DNA of 64,000 nucleotides from the NCBI GenBank assembly GCA_007115705.1, contig QXEO01000413.1, positions 1,426,001 through 1,490,000 on the forward strand. Reading direction: 5' to 3'. The position numbers and the translations under genes were made by a program. Every line of letters starts with the position of its first letter. The first letter of the stretch is position 1. Under the pieces are notes generated by a model that was given only the letters and a program-made list of their open reading frames with translations, made no database searches and was not told where the DNA came from. The DNA is from Dactylis glomerata (lineage: Eukaryota > Streptophyta > Magnoliopsida > Poales > Poaceae). Shown in pieces: positions 10,784-23,778 of this stretch.

Positions 10784-13700
10784 CACTAGAGTCAATAATC
10801 TAGTTGATACTTGCGTATATAACACTTATGGCATTCACGTGTTATATGTACGCGTTGCATGTGGTAAACCTGATCTCCAGATCTGACACTTTCAGCTCTG
10901 TGTGTATTTGCATGTCTTTGCGTCTCTACGCATCACTCATTCTCAAATGAGATAGTTGGGTATAAATTTGGTCCTTAGGTGAGACCTTAGATCCTTTTAG
11001 CTAAAATCATGTTGTCACTATTGTCGCACAATAGATCTTCACAGTAATAGCCAGCTTGGAACTACACCTAGTTTGATAACAAACTTCTTGACACAAATGC
11101 CATCTTTTGCTACTTCTAAAGTAGCCATATACTCAACCTTTGTTGTAGAATCCATCACAATGTCTTAACTTTGGAACTCATCCAAATCCATCATGGAACT
11201 TCCTTCCATTACATTGTGCCACCTAAACATATAGCTAAAATTGAGATAAACTTAATTGTATCTTGTGACAAACTTAGTATCAATGTAACACTTTACAATG
11301 AACTATGTGTCACTTTGTCATACATAATATATATCCTTAGTCCTTCCAAAGAACATAAGAATATCTTTACTATTGTCCAGTGATCATCTTATGACATTTA
11401 TCACTCTGGTATATGCTCATAACATTTAGAGCACAGGACATATCTGGATATGTACATATCACGGTATACATGATTGATCAAATCATTCATATGGCTTCAC
11501 TCATCAAGTGTCAAAAAACACCTGAATCTTGTTTCAACCTCTTCCATGCGGCAAGAACTTTTCTCATCGTTTCCATATTGAACTTCATTCAATATTTCAT
11601 CTATGTACTTTGGCACAACCATATTGGCACCTCGATCTATCTACATAGACATTGAGACCCAATATTTTGGTTTTGCCTAAGTCTTTCATTGAAATCTAAT
11701 TTTAATGAAATTCTTAACCTATGTCAATAAAAGATACATTATTTCCAATTAACAATATGTCTTCTACATAATGTACTGAAAATATGTCTTAGCGCTCCCA
11801 CTTAATTTCTTGCAAATGCAAGCATATTCATCGTACCTGATGAAACTAAACCTTTTAATTATTTCATCACGGTGAATATTCCAACTCCGCGATGCTTACT
11901 TCAACCATTGGAGTTTGCATGCCCTTTTAGCATCCTTTGAATTTACAAGACCCTTTGGACCATGTCATGTACATGTCCTAGGTAACCATTCTATTAGAAG
12001 AATGTTGTCTTGTTTCTTCAACTAACACATACCAAAATTGGCATATGTAGTGGTTGCTACAGTAATCCGTCCAGACAAAATATCGCTATGAAAGATCAAA
12101 TCTTGTCATAGTCAACTCATTGAACACAATCGTAAACTCTTTTAACGATGTGTCGACTATTTCATAGATGTTAAACATCCATGTCTGTCTTTATTGATCC
12201 TAACACGTTCATTAGGCTTCATGCCTTTTGAGGGTCTTCCAAGTTCAGAAACTTGGTTTCTTGTGTATGGAACTATCACGGATTTTATGGCTTCTAGCCA
12301 TTTGACGGAGTCAGGACCCATCATCGCTTCTTTGCATGCAGTCGGTTCATCATTGTCAAACAATAATGATTCATTCTCAAATCTAACTATTTGATTGTTA
12401 CCCGACTCACGCGGTTCAATAGGAACTTTGATCTATGTGACCACAACCTTTGAGGTACGATAGCCATGCGTATTGTGGCCACCTCTGGGACACTTCCCAG
12501 CGCTGCGCTACTCAGCAAATATAGCTTAGGTTCAATAACCTAATCAAAGTTCTATTGTCCTCCCACTTGACTTTTTGCGAAAAATTCCTTCTCAAGAAAC
12601 TTGACGTTTTTGGCGACAAACACTTTTGTCTTAGGTGTTCTGGAGGAATACCCAACATTTATTTTGGGATAACCTACAAAGACGTATTTATCCAACTTTG
12701 GTTGTAAACATTTTACATATGCCTAGCATACCAAAATTTCAGAAAAGACAACTTGGGTTTTATCCCATGCCATATCTCATATGGTGTCATTTCAATGGAT
12801 CATGATGGCGCTCTTTTCAGTGTAAAAAGCGGTAGTCTCTAAAGCTTTATCCTTAAAATATAATGGCAGTTTTATAGATGACACCTTTGATCCAACGATG
12901 TCAAACAAAGTTTAATTTTATCTCTCGAACACTCCATACTCCTATGGTGTTTCGGGAAATACAAGTCTATGGAACGATTCCTCAACTTTTAGGTGTTTGC
13001 TAAACTTGTAACTCAAATATCTTCCTTTATGATCAAATCATAAATTCTTTATTCTCTTGTTACAATGATTTTCAACTTCAACTAGAAATACTTTGAACAA
13101 TATTCAAATATTTCATGCTTCCTCCTTATCAAGTAAATATACACATATATCTACTCAAATCATCGGTTAAAGTAAATGAAGTTCAAGAATTCACCACACA
13201 CGGCTACACATAATGGACTATATACACCAACATGTACAATATCCAATAAGTTAGTCGTCCGTTCTTCTTTGGCCTATGAACGGAGTTTTAATCATATCTA
13301 GGAAATTCTCACAAGTGTCAATTGATTCAAAATCAAAAGGCTCCAGAATTCCATCAATATGGAGTTCCTTCACGTTTTCTTTCCAATATGATTTAAACGG
13401 TGGTGTCACTCATAAGTGATCTTCTAATAATTTGTCTTAAGACATTTTTAGCATCAGTGTTATGGATGTGATTTCTCCAACAAGATAAGCATTCATTCAT
13501 CTTTTATGAATGCGGTAATAATTTGAACAACCATTGTTCTCATAATACCAGAACAAAATAACAATTATTCAAATAAATCTTGAAGGCTAGGTTTAATTCC
13601 AACGAAACACAATAACACTTTATTTGTTTTCGATGAGAATCATCCGATATTCATTTGCTAGTTAATTAGGCCATTGTAGTTCTTGTATTGCGTTGTATGA

Positions 13701-15750
13701 CAGTTCATACCAACCAATTTAGTATCAAATACCCAAGAACCACATTGTTTTAACAAGCAACGAATACAACCATAACATGTATATCTTCTATATACCTGAG
13801 CTGGACATTTCCAGTCTTTTCTTTTCCGCCAGAATAAATTTTGGATTCTCTTTTAGCAATTCTTTTTCGTCTAGAAGAATCTATCAACATCAATAGTGGC
13901 GCCATACACATGGCACATAGTTCAAGGCATGATTAGTCAAACACTAATACCCTTGGACTCGCACTTTGAAGTAGATCACCATTATCAAATATTTGGCATT
14001 CTTCCAAATTCCATTCTTTAGTAATCTTTTAGTGTAGTAAACATTTTACCTACATCTTCCATTCATCCTATCATGACAACTTTCGTGATCAAGCTACTAT
14101 AGCTCATGAGGATGAATTGCGAGTATAATATTAGTTTCTAAACCTTTTAGGAGATCTGGACGCCTGGCGTCTCTAATCTTCGCAAATTCTCATACAATAC
14201 GAGAACATGTGTCTTACTAAATTATACTCTATCACTTTGCAACCAAACATTGTTTCAGATATCACAATATCTTCCACACATGATAGTTAATGAAACAATT
14301 CTTTCAACTCCTAGATAACCTTGACACTAAAAACAACTTTTGAATATCAAGGATCATGGAGGCAAGTGTGATACTTAGATACTAACACTGGAATTGTTAC
14401 TCTTGATTTAATACTACTTATTAAATTTTATCGAGTAACAAGGGTTTGCTAAAAGTTTGCAATAGGACTTTAAACTTTAGATTGACATTCAAACAATACG
14501 ATACCACTTTGTAAAGTTAACATCCAGAATTCTATAGTTCTATTATCTCAATTATAGCTAATCGCAAGGTAGTAAACGGATGCCAATAACTACAACAAAC
14601 TATGCAAATTCACTTTGATTTAGTTCATGATAAATTGAGTTCTATAATTCAAAATTACTAAATGAACTCCCACTTAAAAACAACATCCCTCTTAGTTTTC
14701 TTAAGTGATTACACGAACCAAATTCACTATACCGCAACCGATCATCACGTGCAACGGCATAGTTTCAAAGGCGAACATCACCATGTTCATCATATCAACC
14801 ATATGACTCATGCTTAACCTTTCGGTTCGTGTTCCGAGGCCATGTCTGTACATGCTAGGCTCGCCAAGTAGAACCATAGCACTCGCGTGTGTAAAACTGT
14901 CTTACACCCGTCGTATGTGAACGTAGAGTCTGTCACACCCGATCATCACGTGGTGTCTCGAAACGACGAACTTTCTTGACGGTGCATGCTATGGAAGAAC
15001 ACATTTTTATCTTGATATTTATGTGAGAGGGATCATCTTATAATGCTACCGCGTGATCAAATCTAAGCAAAATAAGATGCATAAAAGGATAAACATCACA
15101 TGCATATATAATGTGATATGATATGGTCCTTCACGCATTCGATCTCCATCTTGTGCGTCATGGCATGATCTCCATCATTCCACCGGCGTAGCACCAAGGT
15201 CCATGGCGCGCCACCTTGGTTGTCTTCCTCCATTACAATATATCACTTGGATATATATATTCGGCACGCAGGCCATTTAAATGTAAAGACAACCATATGG
15301 CTCCTGCCGGTTGTTTATAACTTACAAAAAGGATCATTGCATACAATTTGTAACATAAATAATTTAACCATATCACATCACATGCCCTGCAAAAACAAGT
15401 TAGACGTTTCCAATTTGTCTTGCATATTTTACGTGGTTTGGGGCTTTCTAGGAAGAACCGTTCTTACCTACGAACATGTAACCACAACGGTGATAAAAAT
15501 ATTATTAACAACTCTTTGTAAAATAGATCATAACTATAGTGGGAGAAACATGCACCCGCAAAGCCACATATGCCGAAGCATGTCAAGTGTGGGACAAGTC
15601 TCGTGAACGCGGTCACGTAATGTTAGTCTCGGGCAGCTTCAATCCCACTATGCCACTATGATCCAAAATACAAAAAATTGCAATAACATGATCATCAACG
15701 CCCACATCCACATGTGTTCTAACCGTGCATACTAACTACGCATAGAGATG
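10784..15750 (-). pseudogene. Decayed copia gag-pol region
   Basis: No long frame survives on the minus strand. Short islands are recognisable. Near 12730-12790 the minus strand encodes PYEIWHGIKPKLSFLKF, the end of a copia integrase. At 12157-12363 a frame contains EPTACKEAMMGPDSVKWLEA, the start of a copia reverse transcriptase. The order integrase then reverse transcriptase fits Ty1/copia. Stops and frameshifts occur every few dozen codons, and AT content is high. The decay is far greater than the LTR divergence, so this copy probably moved as a defective element helped in trans, or suffered fast post-insertion decay. Confidence 0.75.
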
Positions 15751-15762
15751 GCTCTGATACCA
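15751..15762 (-). promoter_or_regulatory. Copia primer binding site (initiator tRNA-Met)
   Basis: Plus strand GCTCTGATACCA; minus strand TGGTATCAGAGC, complementary to the 3' end of plant initiator tRNA-Met. It is separated by one base from the right LTR. Confidence 0.9.
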
Positions 15763-15763
15763 C

Positions 15764-17460
15764 TGATGGGTTCGTAGCATAGAAAACAAAAAATTTCCTA
15801 CGCAAGAACACATAAACTAGCTAAGATACTCTACGAGGTGGTAGCAACGGAGACTAACCCTCGACGACCGTAAGCGGGAATTACGTTCCCGTACAAACAT
15901 TGATGATGGAGAGTCGATGTAGACGCACGTAGTCGACGTAGTTGTTCACTTGACGTAGTCGACGTAGTGGTTCACTTGACGATCACAAGATCGTATACAC
16001 GGCGCCACAAGTGGCAGCGCCCCCCGTGCTCGGTCACACGTACAGCTCGACGTCGACTCCTCCACGCCCTCGGTCCAGCGGGGCAGCGAAAGAAGGGATC
16101 CACCGGACACTCCACCACACACTTCTCCAAGTATATGAACTACGAACTACAATTCTGGCAGAGCTTCGCTAAGCAGAGACGGAAATTGGGCAGCAACTAT
16201 GCGAGGGAGGGGAGGATCAAGAAGTGTGAGACAAGGAGGAGAGGGAGGGGGTTTTATAGGGGAGGAGGGGGCAGCCCCCAAGGGGGTGCACCGGCCCCAA
16301 GGAGGTGCTCCTCCTCCTCATCATGGTGGTAACCTCCCTCTTCATTCCCTTCATGGTGGTAACCCCCTCATCAACATGAGGTAACCCCCATTTTAATGCA
16401 TGACATTCATGCTAATTAAAATTCACACTTATTGATTTAATAAAACATTTTTATTTCTTTAATATTTGTTAATTCATTCAATTAACAAACATTAACAAAT
16501 ACACCCTTGAGTTATTTCGATATCCAAAACAGTTTCGGTGCTTTTTTGAAATAACCCTCATGCTGTCCTGTAATTCGATCGGAGTATCGTATCCACTCAA
16601 AAACGACGGCGAACCTTAAGTGTGTCACCCTACAGTTCGTGAATAACGTGGAAATGATCGAGACTCCTCTCCGATCAATAATCAACAGCAGGATCTGGAA
16701 ATCCGTGATGACTCCCACTTACTCAACGATGAACTAGTGATCTTGTGAACCAGTAACGAACATAGTTAATTCCTTTTGTCTCGCGATATTATTACTTGTC
16801 CGAGATCTGATCATTTGGTATCAACCATACCTAGTTCGATCTCATTCCCGACAAGTCTCTTTACTCGTTCCGTGATAATACATTCCTGTGACCTAGTCAC
16901 ATGCTTGCAAGCGATTCTAATGCAATATCACCGAGAAGGGCCCAGAGAATATCTTCCCGTCATCGGGTCGGACAAATTCCACTCTTGATCCATGAGCCTC
17001 AACTAATACTTTCAGAATACCCAAATCAACCTTTATAATCACCCTGTGACGGTGTGACGTTTGATATCATCAAAGCACTCTTCTGGTATCAGTGATTAAC
17101 ATGATCTCATGGTCTGAGGATTAGAACTATTTCGTATGAGTTCGATATAGCAATGAACTTGATGACTTGATCGTTTTGCTATTCATACTATGGGTGTGAG
17201 TGTTCATCACATCATTCTTCTAATGATATGACCCCGTTATTAACAACATCCAATGTTCATGATCAGGAAACCTTGATCATCAGTTAATCAACGAGCTAGT
17301 ATAAAAGAGAGGCTTTACTAGGAACCTTTTTAGTTTATTAATCACACAAGTATTAATGTTTCTGATTAATACAATTCTAGCATGAGAAATAAACATTTAT
17401 CATAAACATGGAATATGATAATAACCACTTTATTATTGCCTCTCGGGCATATTCCCTTCA
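15764..17460 (-). repeat. Copia 5' LTR
   Basis: Same ends as the left LTR. On the minus strand a TATA box CCTATAAAAC lies at 16251-16260, followed by a C-rich pyrimidine stretch, the likely promoter. Ends at 17460 before ATACT. Confidence 0.92.
16251..16260 (-). promoter_or_regulatory. TATA box of copia 5' LTR
   Basis: Minus strand CCTATAAAAC followed by CCCCCTCCCTCTCC. The equivalent sequence is also in the 3' LTR near 9570. Confidence 0.6.
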
Positions 17461-17465
17461 ATACT
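17461..17465. repeat. Target site duplication of the copia element (right)
   Basis: ATACT directly after the LTR end TTCA, matching 9071-9075. Confidence 0.9.
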
Positions 17466-18627
17466 GCAAGCCGCCACCATCGCGAGATCGGGAGGATCCA
17501 GGAGCTCTTCCTGGTACCCTGCCAGAGATGGGAATCCCCGCCGGAGTCCTTCTCCACCACCATGGTCGCCTCTAGAGTGATGTATGAGTAGTCTACCTTG
17601 GACTACGGATCCATAGCAGTGGCTAGATGGTCCTCTCCTCCACCATGTGCTTCATATTTAGATCTTGTGAGCTGCCTATCATGATCAAGATCATCTTTGT
17701 GGAATTCTACATGTTGTGTTTGTTGGGATCCGATGAGTATTGGTACTATGTCAAGTTGATGTGCTGAATATTATCTTTATGTTATCTCTATGTTGTTTAT
17801 GATCTTGCATGCTCTCCGTTGCTAGTAGATATCTTGGCCGAGCAGATGCTAGTGACTCCAAGAGGGAGTATTTATGCTCGATAGTTGGGTTCATGCCTCT
17901 AGTAATCTGGGGGAGTGACAGAAACCTCTAAGGTTGTAGATGTGTTGTTGCCACTAGAGAGAAAACAACATTCTTGTGTCCAAGGACATTTGCATTGTTT
18001 ACATTATGCACTTTGCTTAAGGCGATAATCTGTTGTTCATAACTTAATACTTGATGTTTGCTCAGATGACATTCAGAGGGTGGATTATTAGTCATAGACG
18101 CAGTTGGATTACGGTCTATGTATTTTATCGTAATATTTACTCTATCAATTACCCAACTGTAATTTGTTTACCCAACATGTTGTTATTTATCTTATGGAGA
18201 GACACCACTACTGAACTATGGACCCCGGTCCAATTTCCTTTACATTTCTATTACCGTTTACTTTTACTTGCTTATTTACATTCTCGCATACTATTACCTT
18301 TTATCACTTGATGCGCTTAATCCTTTGTTTACAGCAAACACTATGAGATTGACAACCTCATCGTAAGTTTGGGCAAAGTACTTGGTTGTGTTGTGTGTAG
18401 GTTCCATGTTGCTGCTAGGTGAAGAAGCTCCTACGTCAACTACGCACCAGTATTTTTCTGGCGCCATTGTCCGGAGTGTCGCGAAGCTAGCAAGCATCAC
18501 CTTCTGAAGTTTGACTTTCTCCTACTGGTTCGATAAACCTTGGTTTCACAACTGAGGGAAACTTGCTGCTGTGCTCATCATACCTTCCTCTTGGGGTTCC
18601 CAACTGGGTGCTTAACATGCACTATCA
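17466..18627 (+). repeat. E2 5' LTR, second part
   Basis: Resumes the LTR after the copia target duplication with GCAAGCCGCCACC and runs to ATGCACTATCA at 18627, 11 bases before the primer site. Joined to 8647-9075 it makes about 1.59 kb, the usual length in this family. Small open frames here are also found in inverted orientation in the sister LTRs and are not genes. Confidence 0.82.
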
Positions 18628-18638
18628 AGCAATTTTTC

Positions 18639-18656
18639 TGGCGCCGTTGCCGAGGA
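18639..18656 (+). promoter_or_regulatory. E2 primer binding site (tRNA-Asp type)
   Basis: TGGCGCCGTTGCCGAGGA matches the complement of the plant tRNA-Asp 3' end at 17 of 18 bases (one G to A). Athila-lineage elements typically use tRNA-Asp. Confidence 0.8.
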
Positions 18657-18813
18657 GAAAGAAGATTTCTACAAGGGGAGTCTATCACTCTCAATCTTTT
18701 ACTTTGTTATTGTTTTGCTTTATTTTATTTTTGCTTGCATCATTTTATCAAAAATACCAAAAAATTAGTTCCTTTATGGTTGCTTTTACTTGCTTGCTTT
18801 TAGTTTTGCTAGA

Positions 18814-20869
18814 ATGGCTACTCCTGAGAACACCAAGTTGTGTGATTTTACTAGCACTAAAAACAATGATTTTATCTGCACTCCTATTGCGCTGCCTGCT
18901 CCTCAAGCAAATTTTTATGAGATCAAACCTGCTTTGTTGAATCTTGTTATGAAAGAGCAATTTTCTGGTGCCAGTTCTGATGATGCTGCAGCTCATCTCA
19001 ATAATTTTGTTGAGCTATGTGAGATGCAAAAGTATAAGGATGTAGATGGTAACATTATTAAGCTTAAGTTGTTTCCTTTCTCTTTAAGAGGAAGAGCTAA
19101 GGATTGGTTGCTATCTTTGCCTAAAAATAGTATTGATTCTTGGGATAAGTGTAAGGATGCTTTTATTGGAAAGTATTACCTTCCTGCTAAGATTATAGCT
19201 TTGCGTAGTGATATTATGAAGTTTAGACAGTTTGATAATAAACATGTTGCTCAAGCTTGGGAAAGAATGAAATCTATGATAAAGAACTGTCCCACTCATG
19301 GACTGACTACTTGGATGATTGTCCAAACTTTTTATGCAGGACTAAATTTTTCTTCAAGAAATCTATTGGATTCAGCTTCTGGAGGCACTTTTATGTCCCT
19401 TACCTTGGGCGTCGCAACGAAGCTTCTTGACAACATGATGGTAAATTATTCTAAGTGGCACACTGAGAGAGCTCCACAAGGTAAGAAGGTAAATTCTGTT
19501 GAGGAAACCTCTTCCTTGATTGATAAGATTGATGCTATTATGCTTATGCTTTCTAATGATAGAGCTCACATTCATCCTAATAATGTTCCTTTGGCCTCTT
19601 TGGTTGCTCAAGAAGAGCATGTTGATGTAAACTTCATTAAAAATAATAATTTCAACAACAGTGCTTATAGGAACAATTTTGCTAGCAATAATTATAGGCC
19701 GTATCCTTCTACCAATGGTTATGGTTATGTTAACTCTTATGGTAATTCCTCCAACAACACTAGGGGCGCGCGCCCTCCGATCTTGAGGTAATGCTCAAGG
19801 ATTTCATTGGTAAGAAAATAGCTTTTAACAGAAGTTATTTTTAAAGTTGGGTAAAATTGATATTCTTTCTTCTAAAGTTGATAGCGTTGCTCTTGATGTT
19901 GAACTTCTGAAACTAAAAGTGTTGCCTAATGATGTGAAAGAAAGCATTACTTTGAATGCCATCCAGGTTAGAATTGATGAAAATGTTAGGATGTTAGCAG
20001 AATTGCATGCCAGGTGGGAAAGAAAAGACGAGATGGCTAGAAAGATGAAGGTATGTACCATTACCACCTCCAATGATGTTGTTCCAAATGCTAGCAATAC
20101 TCTTACTTTGATTGGTGTACATAAATCTCCTATTCCTAGTGCAAAAAAGCCCAAAACTGCAAAAACTTTTTCTATAAAAATTGCTAAAAAAATTCGGAGT
20201 ATAGGAGATGATAGCTCTATTTATTTTAATGATTTTGATGTTGATGGCTGCAATATATCTGAAGTTATTTTGTTTTTGCAAAAGCTTGCTTTGAGTCCTA
20301 ATGCTAGTTCTTTGAATGTTGCTTTTACAAATCATATTACAAATGCTCTCATGAAAATTAGGGAGGAAAAGTACAAACAAAAGGCTTCTATTCAAAAGAA
20401 CTTAGAAGATGGTTGAGAGCCCATCATTGATATGCATGTTAACGGTTTTGATTGCCATGCTTTATGTGATCTAGGTGCTAGTATTTCTATTATGCCTAGA
20501 AAGATTTATGATATGCTTGGTTTACCACCGCTTGAAAAGTGTTATTTTGATGTTCCTCTTGCTGATGTTGCTAAGAAGAAACCTTTGGGAAGGATTAATG
20601 ATGTTCTTATTATGGCTAACAATAACCTTGTTCCCATTAATTTCCTTGTTATGGATGTTGAATGCAATGCTTCATGTCCTATTATTTTGGGCAGACCTTT
20701 TCTTCGAACTGTAGGTGCCATCATTGATATGAAGGAAGGCACTATTAAATATCAATTCCCACTCAAGAAAGGTATGGAACACTTCCCTAGAAGAAGGAAG
20801 AAATTACTTTTTGACTCTATTCTTAGAGCAAATTTTGAACTTGATGCTTCATCGCTTGATATTACTTGA
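18814..20869 (+). pseudogene. E2 gag-aspartic protease polyprotein, broken
   Basis: The first frame (ATG at 18814, stop near 19791) begins MATPENTKLCDF and contains a retrotransposon gag core: FSGASSDDAAAHLNNF, then LFPFSLRGRAKDWLLSLP. An Asn-rich segment follows. At about 19775 the frame is lost by a small insertion/frameshift. It resumes at 19847-20416 with KLKVLPNDVKES and LHARWERKDEMARK, then hits an in-frame TGA (20414-20416) where E6 and E7 have Trp. The rest (20417-20869) is a retropepsin-like protease: ALCDLGASISIMPR (DLGAS in place of the usual D[ST]G-A) and CPIILGRPFLRT. It ends DASSLDIT. Gag builds the particle and protease would process it. No pol domains follow. At least two breaks make it non-functional. 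Confidence 0.8.
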
Positions 20870-23763
20870 TTTCCACTTTCTACGCCTAGCTCAAAGGCGT
20901 TAAAGAAAAGCACTCTTGGGAGATAACCCAATGTTTTCTTTTCAATACTTTTTCTTTTATTTGAGTCTTGGAAGTTCTTACTACTGTAATGACCTCTCCT
21001 TATCATTTTTATTTCGTTGTTGTGCCAAGAAGAACCTCTAATTTGAGGGAGGTAAGATTTGGGGAAGTTGCTGTCCTGAAATAGATTTCGGTGCTGCACC
21101 GTAAAAATTCGTGAAAATTCTCAGAATATCTTTTTGATCTATATCCAAACTTTCATTAGTTTTGCACTTTTCGATTTGAGCAACAGAAAACCTTCGAAAA
21201 AATCGACCTTTGTCAGCTGTTTTGTTTTGACAGATTTCTGCCACTCTTTGTGTTTGCCTCTCGATCGCTTTCTTTTTGAGTTCTTTTGATCACGGAACTT
21301 TTGAGGAAGTTGCTACAGTAGTATATGCTTTACATGTGGTGTTTTTTAGTTGAAACCTGAACCAAAAAGGGTTGATTTACTATTATGCTTATGCTAACGT
21401 TGCTAATAGAATTGTGTGAAGTTTTGTATGAAGGAAGTTTTCAAGTGTAGGGAATGGAGAGTGATGAGATGAGATGAAGTATGGACAAAAGCTCAAGCTT
21501 GGGGATGCCCATGTCACCCCAGGAAATATCCAAGAGGTACAAGCATCAAAGCTTGGGGATTCCCCCTAGGCACCCCTTCTTTATCGGCAAAAAATCAGGT
21601 CACCTTTCAACACACTATATTTTTATTGCTTCATATTCTATGAGTTTTTCTTGGAGCGTCTTTACTTTTGCTTTCAGTTTTCTTTTGTTTCGTTTGCTGC
21701 AATAAATGGTCAGACCCTAATAAATTTCTTTTGGAGGAGACGCACTCTGTTTTTCATTTGCCAAGAACACTCTATTTTTCACTCTTATCGTTCAACGAGT
21801 GTTTTCTTTTTCTAGAACTGCGTTTAGCTTTCATTTTTTGCCTTGATTTTTGTTCAGATCTTATTATATCTTTGCATCAAGGTGTATTTAGACCTCTGGT
21901 CTATGTTGGTTTTCATCAAAAGAGTTTTTTCAAAAAGGTTTGAATGGTGTTAGAAAAGAGAAAAAAGTTTCATGCAAAAAGTGGTACAAAAAGGAGCTTG
22001 TTTAGACTGCGGCTTAGACTTTTGCATGCCATGCTTGATGTCATTTTGATCGTATGCTTAGTAGTTTTTGCTATAGCATGACTTATCTCAAATGACTGAG
22101 ATTGCTTAATGAGCCTTAGAAAAAATCATGCGTTGTTTTCGTTATACGGAAGCATTTATTTGGTTTTCTCCTTGATGCTTTATTTGGGTTGACTTGGTGC
22201 ATGCTTACAACATGTTTGACTCTAAAAAGTCGCCATTAGCCTCTATGATCATTTGGTTTTTAACTTGTGATGCCACTTTATGCTTCTTCTAATGATGTTT
22301 TGTCGCTATATATGATTATGGCTGTTATTGCTCTCTTAGTTGGTCGCTCCCAGTCTTTTGCTAGCCTTCATTTTGTACTGAGTATGAGCTCTACTCGTGC
22401 ATCCAACTCCCAAAAAACCAAGTTATTCCAATGTGTCCACCATACGTACCTATTAGCAATTTGCTATCCAAAGTACATTTGACTTGCTTTTATCTGTCCT
22501 TCAAATTAAACTCTTTTTAGTGTTATGTGAAAATTAGTCAGTAAAGCTCTCACGAACCTGATGGCACACTTTACTTTTCTCGCTTTTAAAATTTTGACAT
22601 TGTGGCTCTCTTATGTTGATGTTATGCTTGCAAGTTGTAAGTTGGAGATTAGCCTAACCATGCCGTCATGGGGCAAGCTTTCGACATTGCACTTTCTCCC
22701 ATTTGAGTTGATATCGTGATCTTTTATTTATGGATACTAGCGATGTGAAATAAGTTGGGATCTTGTGAGGTCATGGAGTTTGTATATGTGTTAGAGAAAT
22801 GCCTGGGCCGCTAATCTAAGTCATGCATCATTCATGGTGGAAATTTACAGCATGCCCATAGTGGACATTCGACGATGCATCTCACAATAAAAAGCTATAC
22901 CAATGGTAAATAAAAGAGATGCTGAGGTGTTCATTGTTTGTTTGTTTTGTCATTTTGATGTGGGCTTGTTCCATGTCATCGGGCAGGAGGTACCCCGTTG
23001 GTGGTTCTCGATGATATGTGTATGCTTACAATAACAAGAGATTGCTTGGGACCTAAGTCGAGTAGCATAAGGTTTGGGTATTCGTACTTCACGGGACACG
23101 AGATTTTCAACTTATGATTTGTTAAGCATATGCTTTGTAATTGTACTCGCATTAATTTTAACCATTCAAGATGCCTATGATGGGGGCAATGAGAGCTCAA
23201 ATCTAGTAAGTACCATAATTTTTGAAGGTTTATAAAACTTGCAATCCTTGCTTCCCTCTACGAAGGGCCTTTCTTTTACTTTTATGTTGAGTCTCCACCT
23301 TCTACCTTTATGCACCGTCTAAGAGAGCATAGTTGTCATTCTGAGTTTAATGTGCATAGTCCCAAAGTTTATCATTGATTGGTTCATGATTATGGTTTTG
23401 CTTATTCTTAAATTATTTGTATCTAGTCGCCCTCTTAAAACTTGAAGGTGTCCTATGCATTTAATTTTTGCTATTCCATGAAGGACAAGCTGAAAACCAC
23501 TTTGATATGTTTTTCCATATGATTTGAACACATATTTGACTTTCAATGTTTCATTACTCATGATCTTTCGTTTGTATTTCTTTTCATGTTATAACATGGT
23601 TGCCAAGTTTTATTGTCAAGATTATGTCTTTTATGCCCATGTTTTAAGTTCTTTGATCCCAGCACTCAATGCTTTACATCGTTGATCAAGATTGTGATGG
23701 TGCATATCACCTAAAAAATTAATCTTTTGTTATCACTTACCTACTCGAGGACGGGCAGGAGTT
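20870..23763 (+). other. E2 conserved non-coding 3' internal region
   Basis: About 2.9 kb between the protease stop and the 3' purine tract, where an autonomous element would have pol. It starts with CTACGCCTAGCTCAAAGGCG and GGGAGATAACCC, strings shared by all sister copies. Two copies of AAGCTTGGGGAT sit at 21495 and 21549 and a third forms the 3' purine tract. Short hydrophobic open frames occur but differ in frame and length among copies. No pol domain was seen. Confidence 0.7.
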
Positions 23764-23778
23764 AAGCTTGGGGATGCT
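23764..23778 (+). promoter_or_regulatory. E2 polypurine tract
   Basis: AAGCTTGGGGATGCT ends one base before TGATACG of the 3' LTR. The same string flanks the LTRs of E4 and E6 (in minus orientation), supporting it as the plus-strand primer. Confidence 0.65.

Larger units (their letters stand above)
9076..17460 (-). mobile_element. Complete Ty1/copia element (Angela/BARE-like), decayed interior
   Basis: An 8385-base element with two near-identical LTRs (9076-10771 and 15764-17460), each bounded by TGA and TCA. The minus-strand LTR starts TGAAGGGAATATGCCC, close to the TGTTGGAAATATGCCC start I associate with Angela/BARE. An initiator-Met-type primer site lies one base inside the right LTR. A polypurine tract (AAGTGGGAGAC on the minus strand) borders the left LTR. 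Target duplication ATACT flanks both sides. Coding remnants on the minus strand have integrase (about 12.8 kb) before reverse transcriptase (about 12.3 kb), the copia order. By eye the LTRs differ at about 39 of 1696 positions, mostly transitions, i.e. about 2.3 percent. Confidence 0.92.

Noticed and set aside
21481..21943. Hydrophobic small proteins recurring in the non-coding 3' region (also near 25700, 33250, 54100)
   Set aside because: They recur because the DNA is homologous, but frame, length and start differ between copies. A decayed env-like gene cannot be excluded, but nothing supports a present protein.
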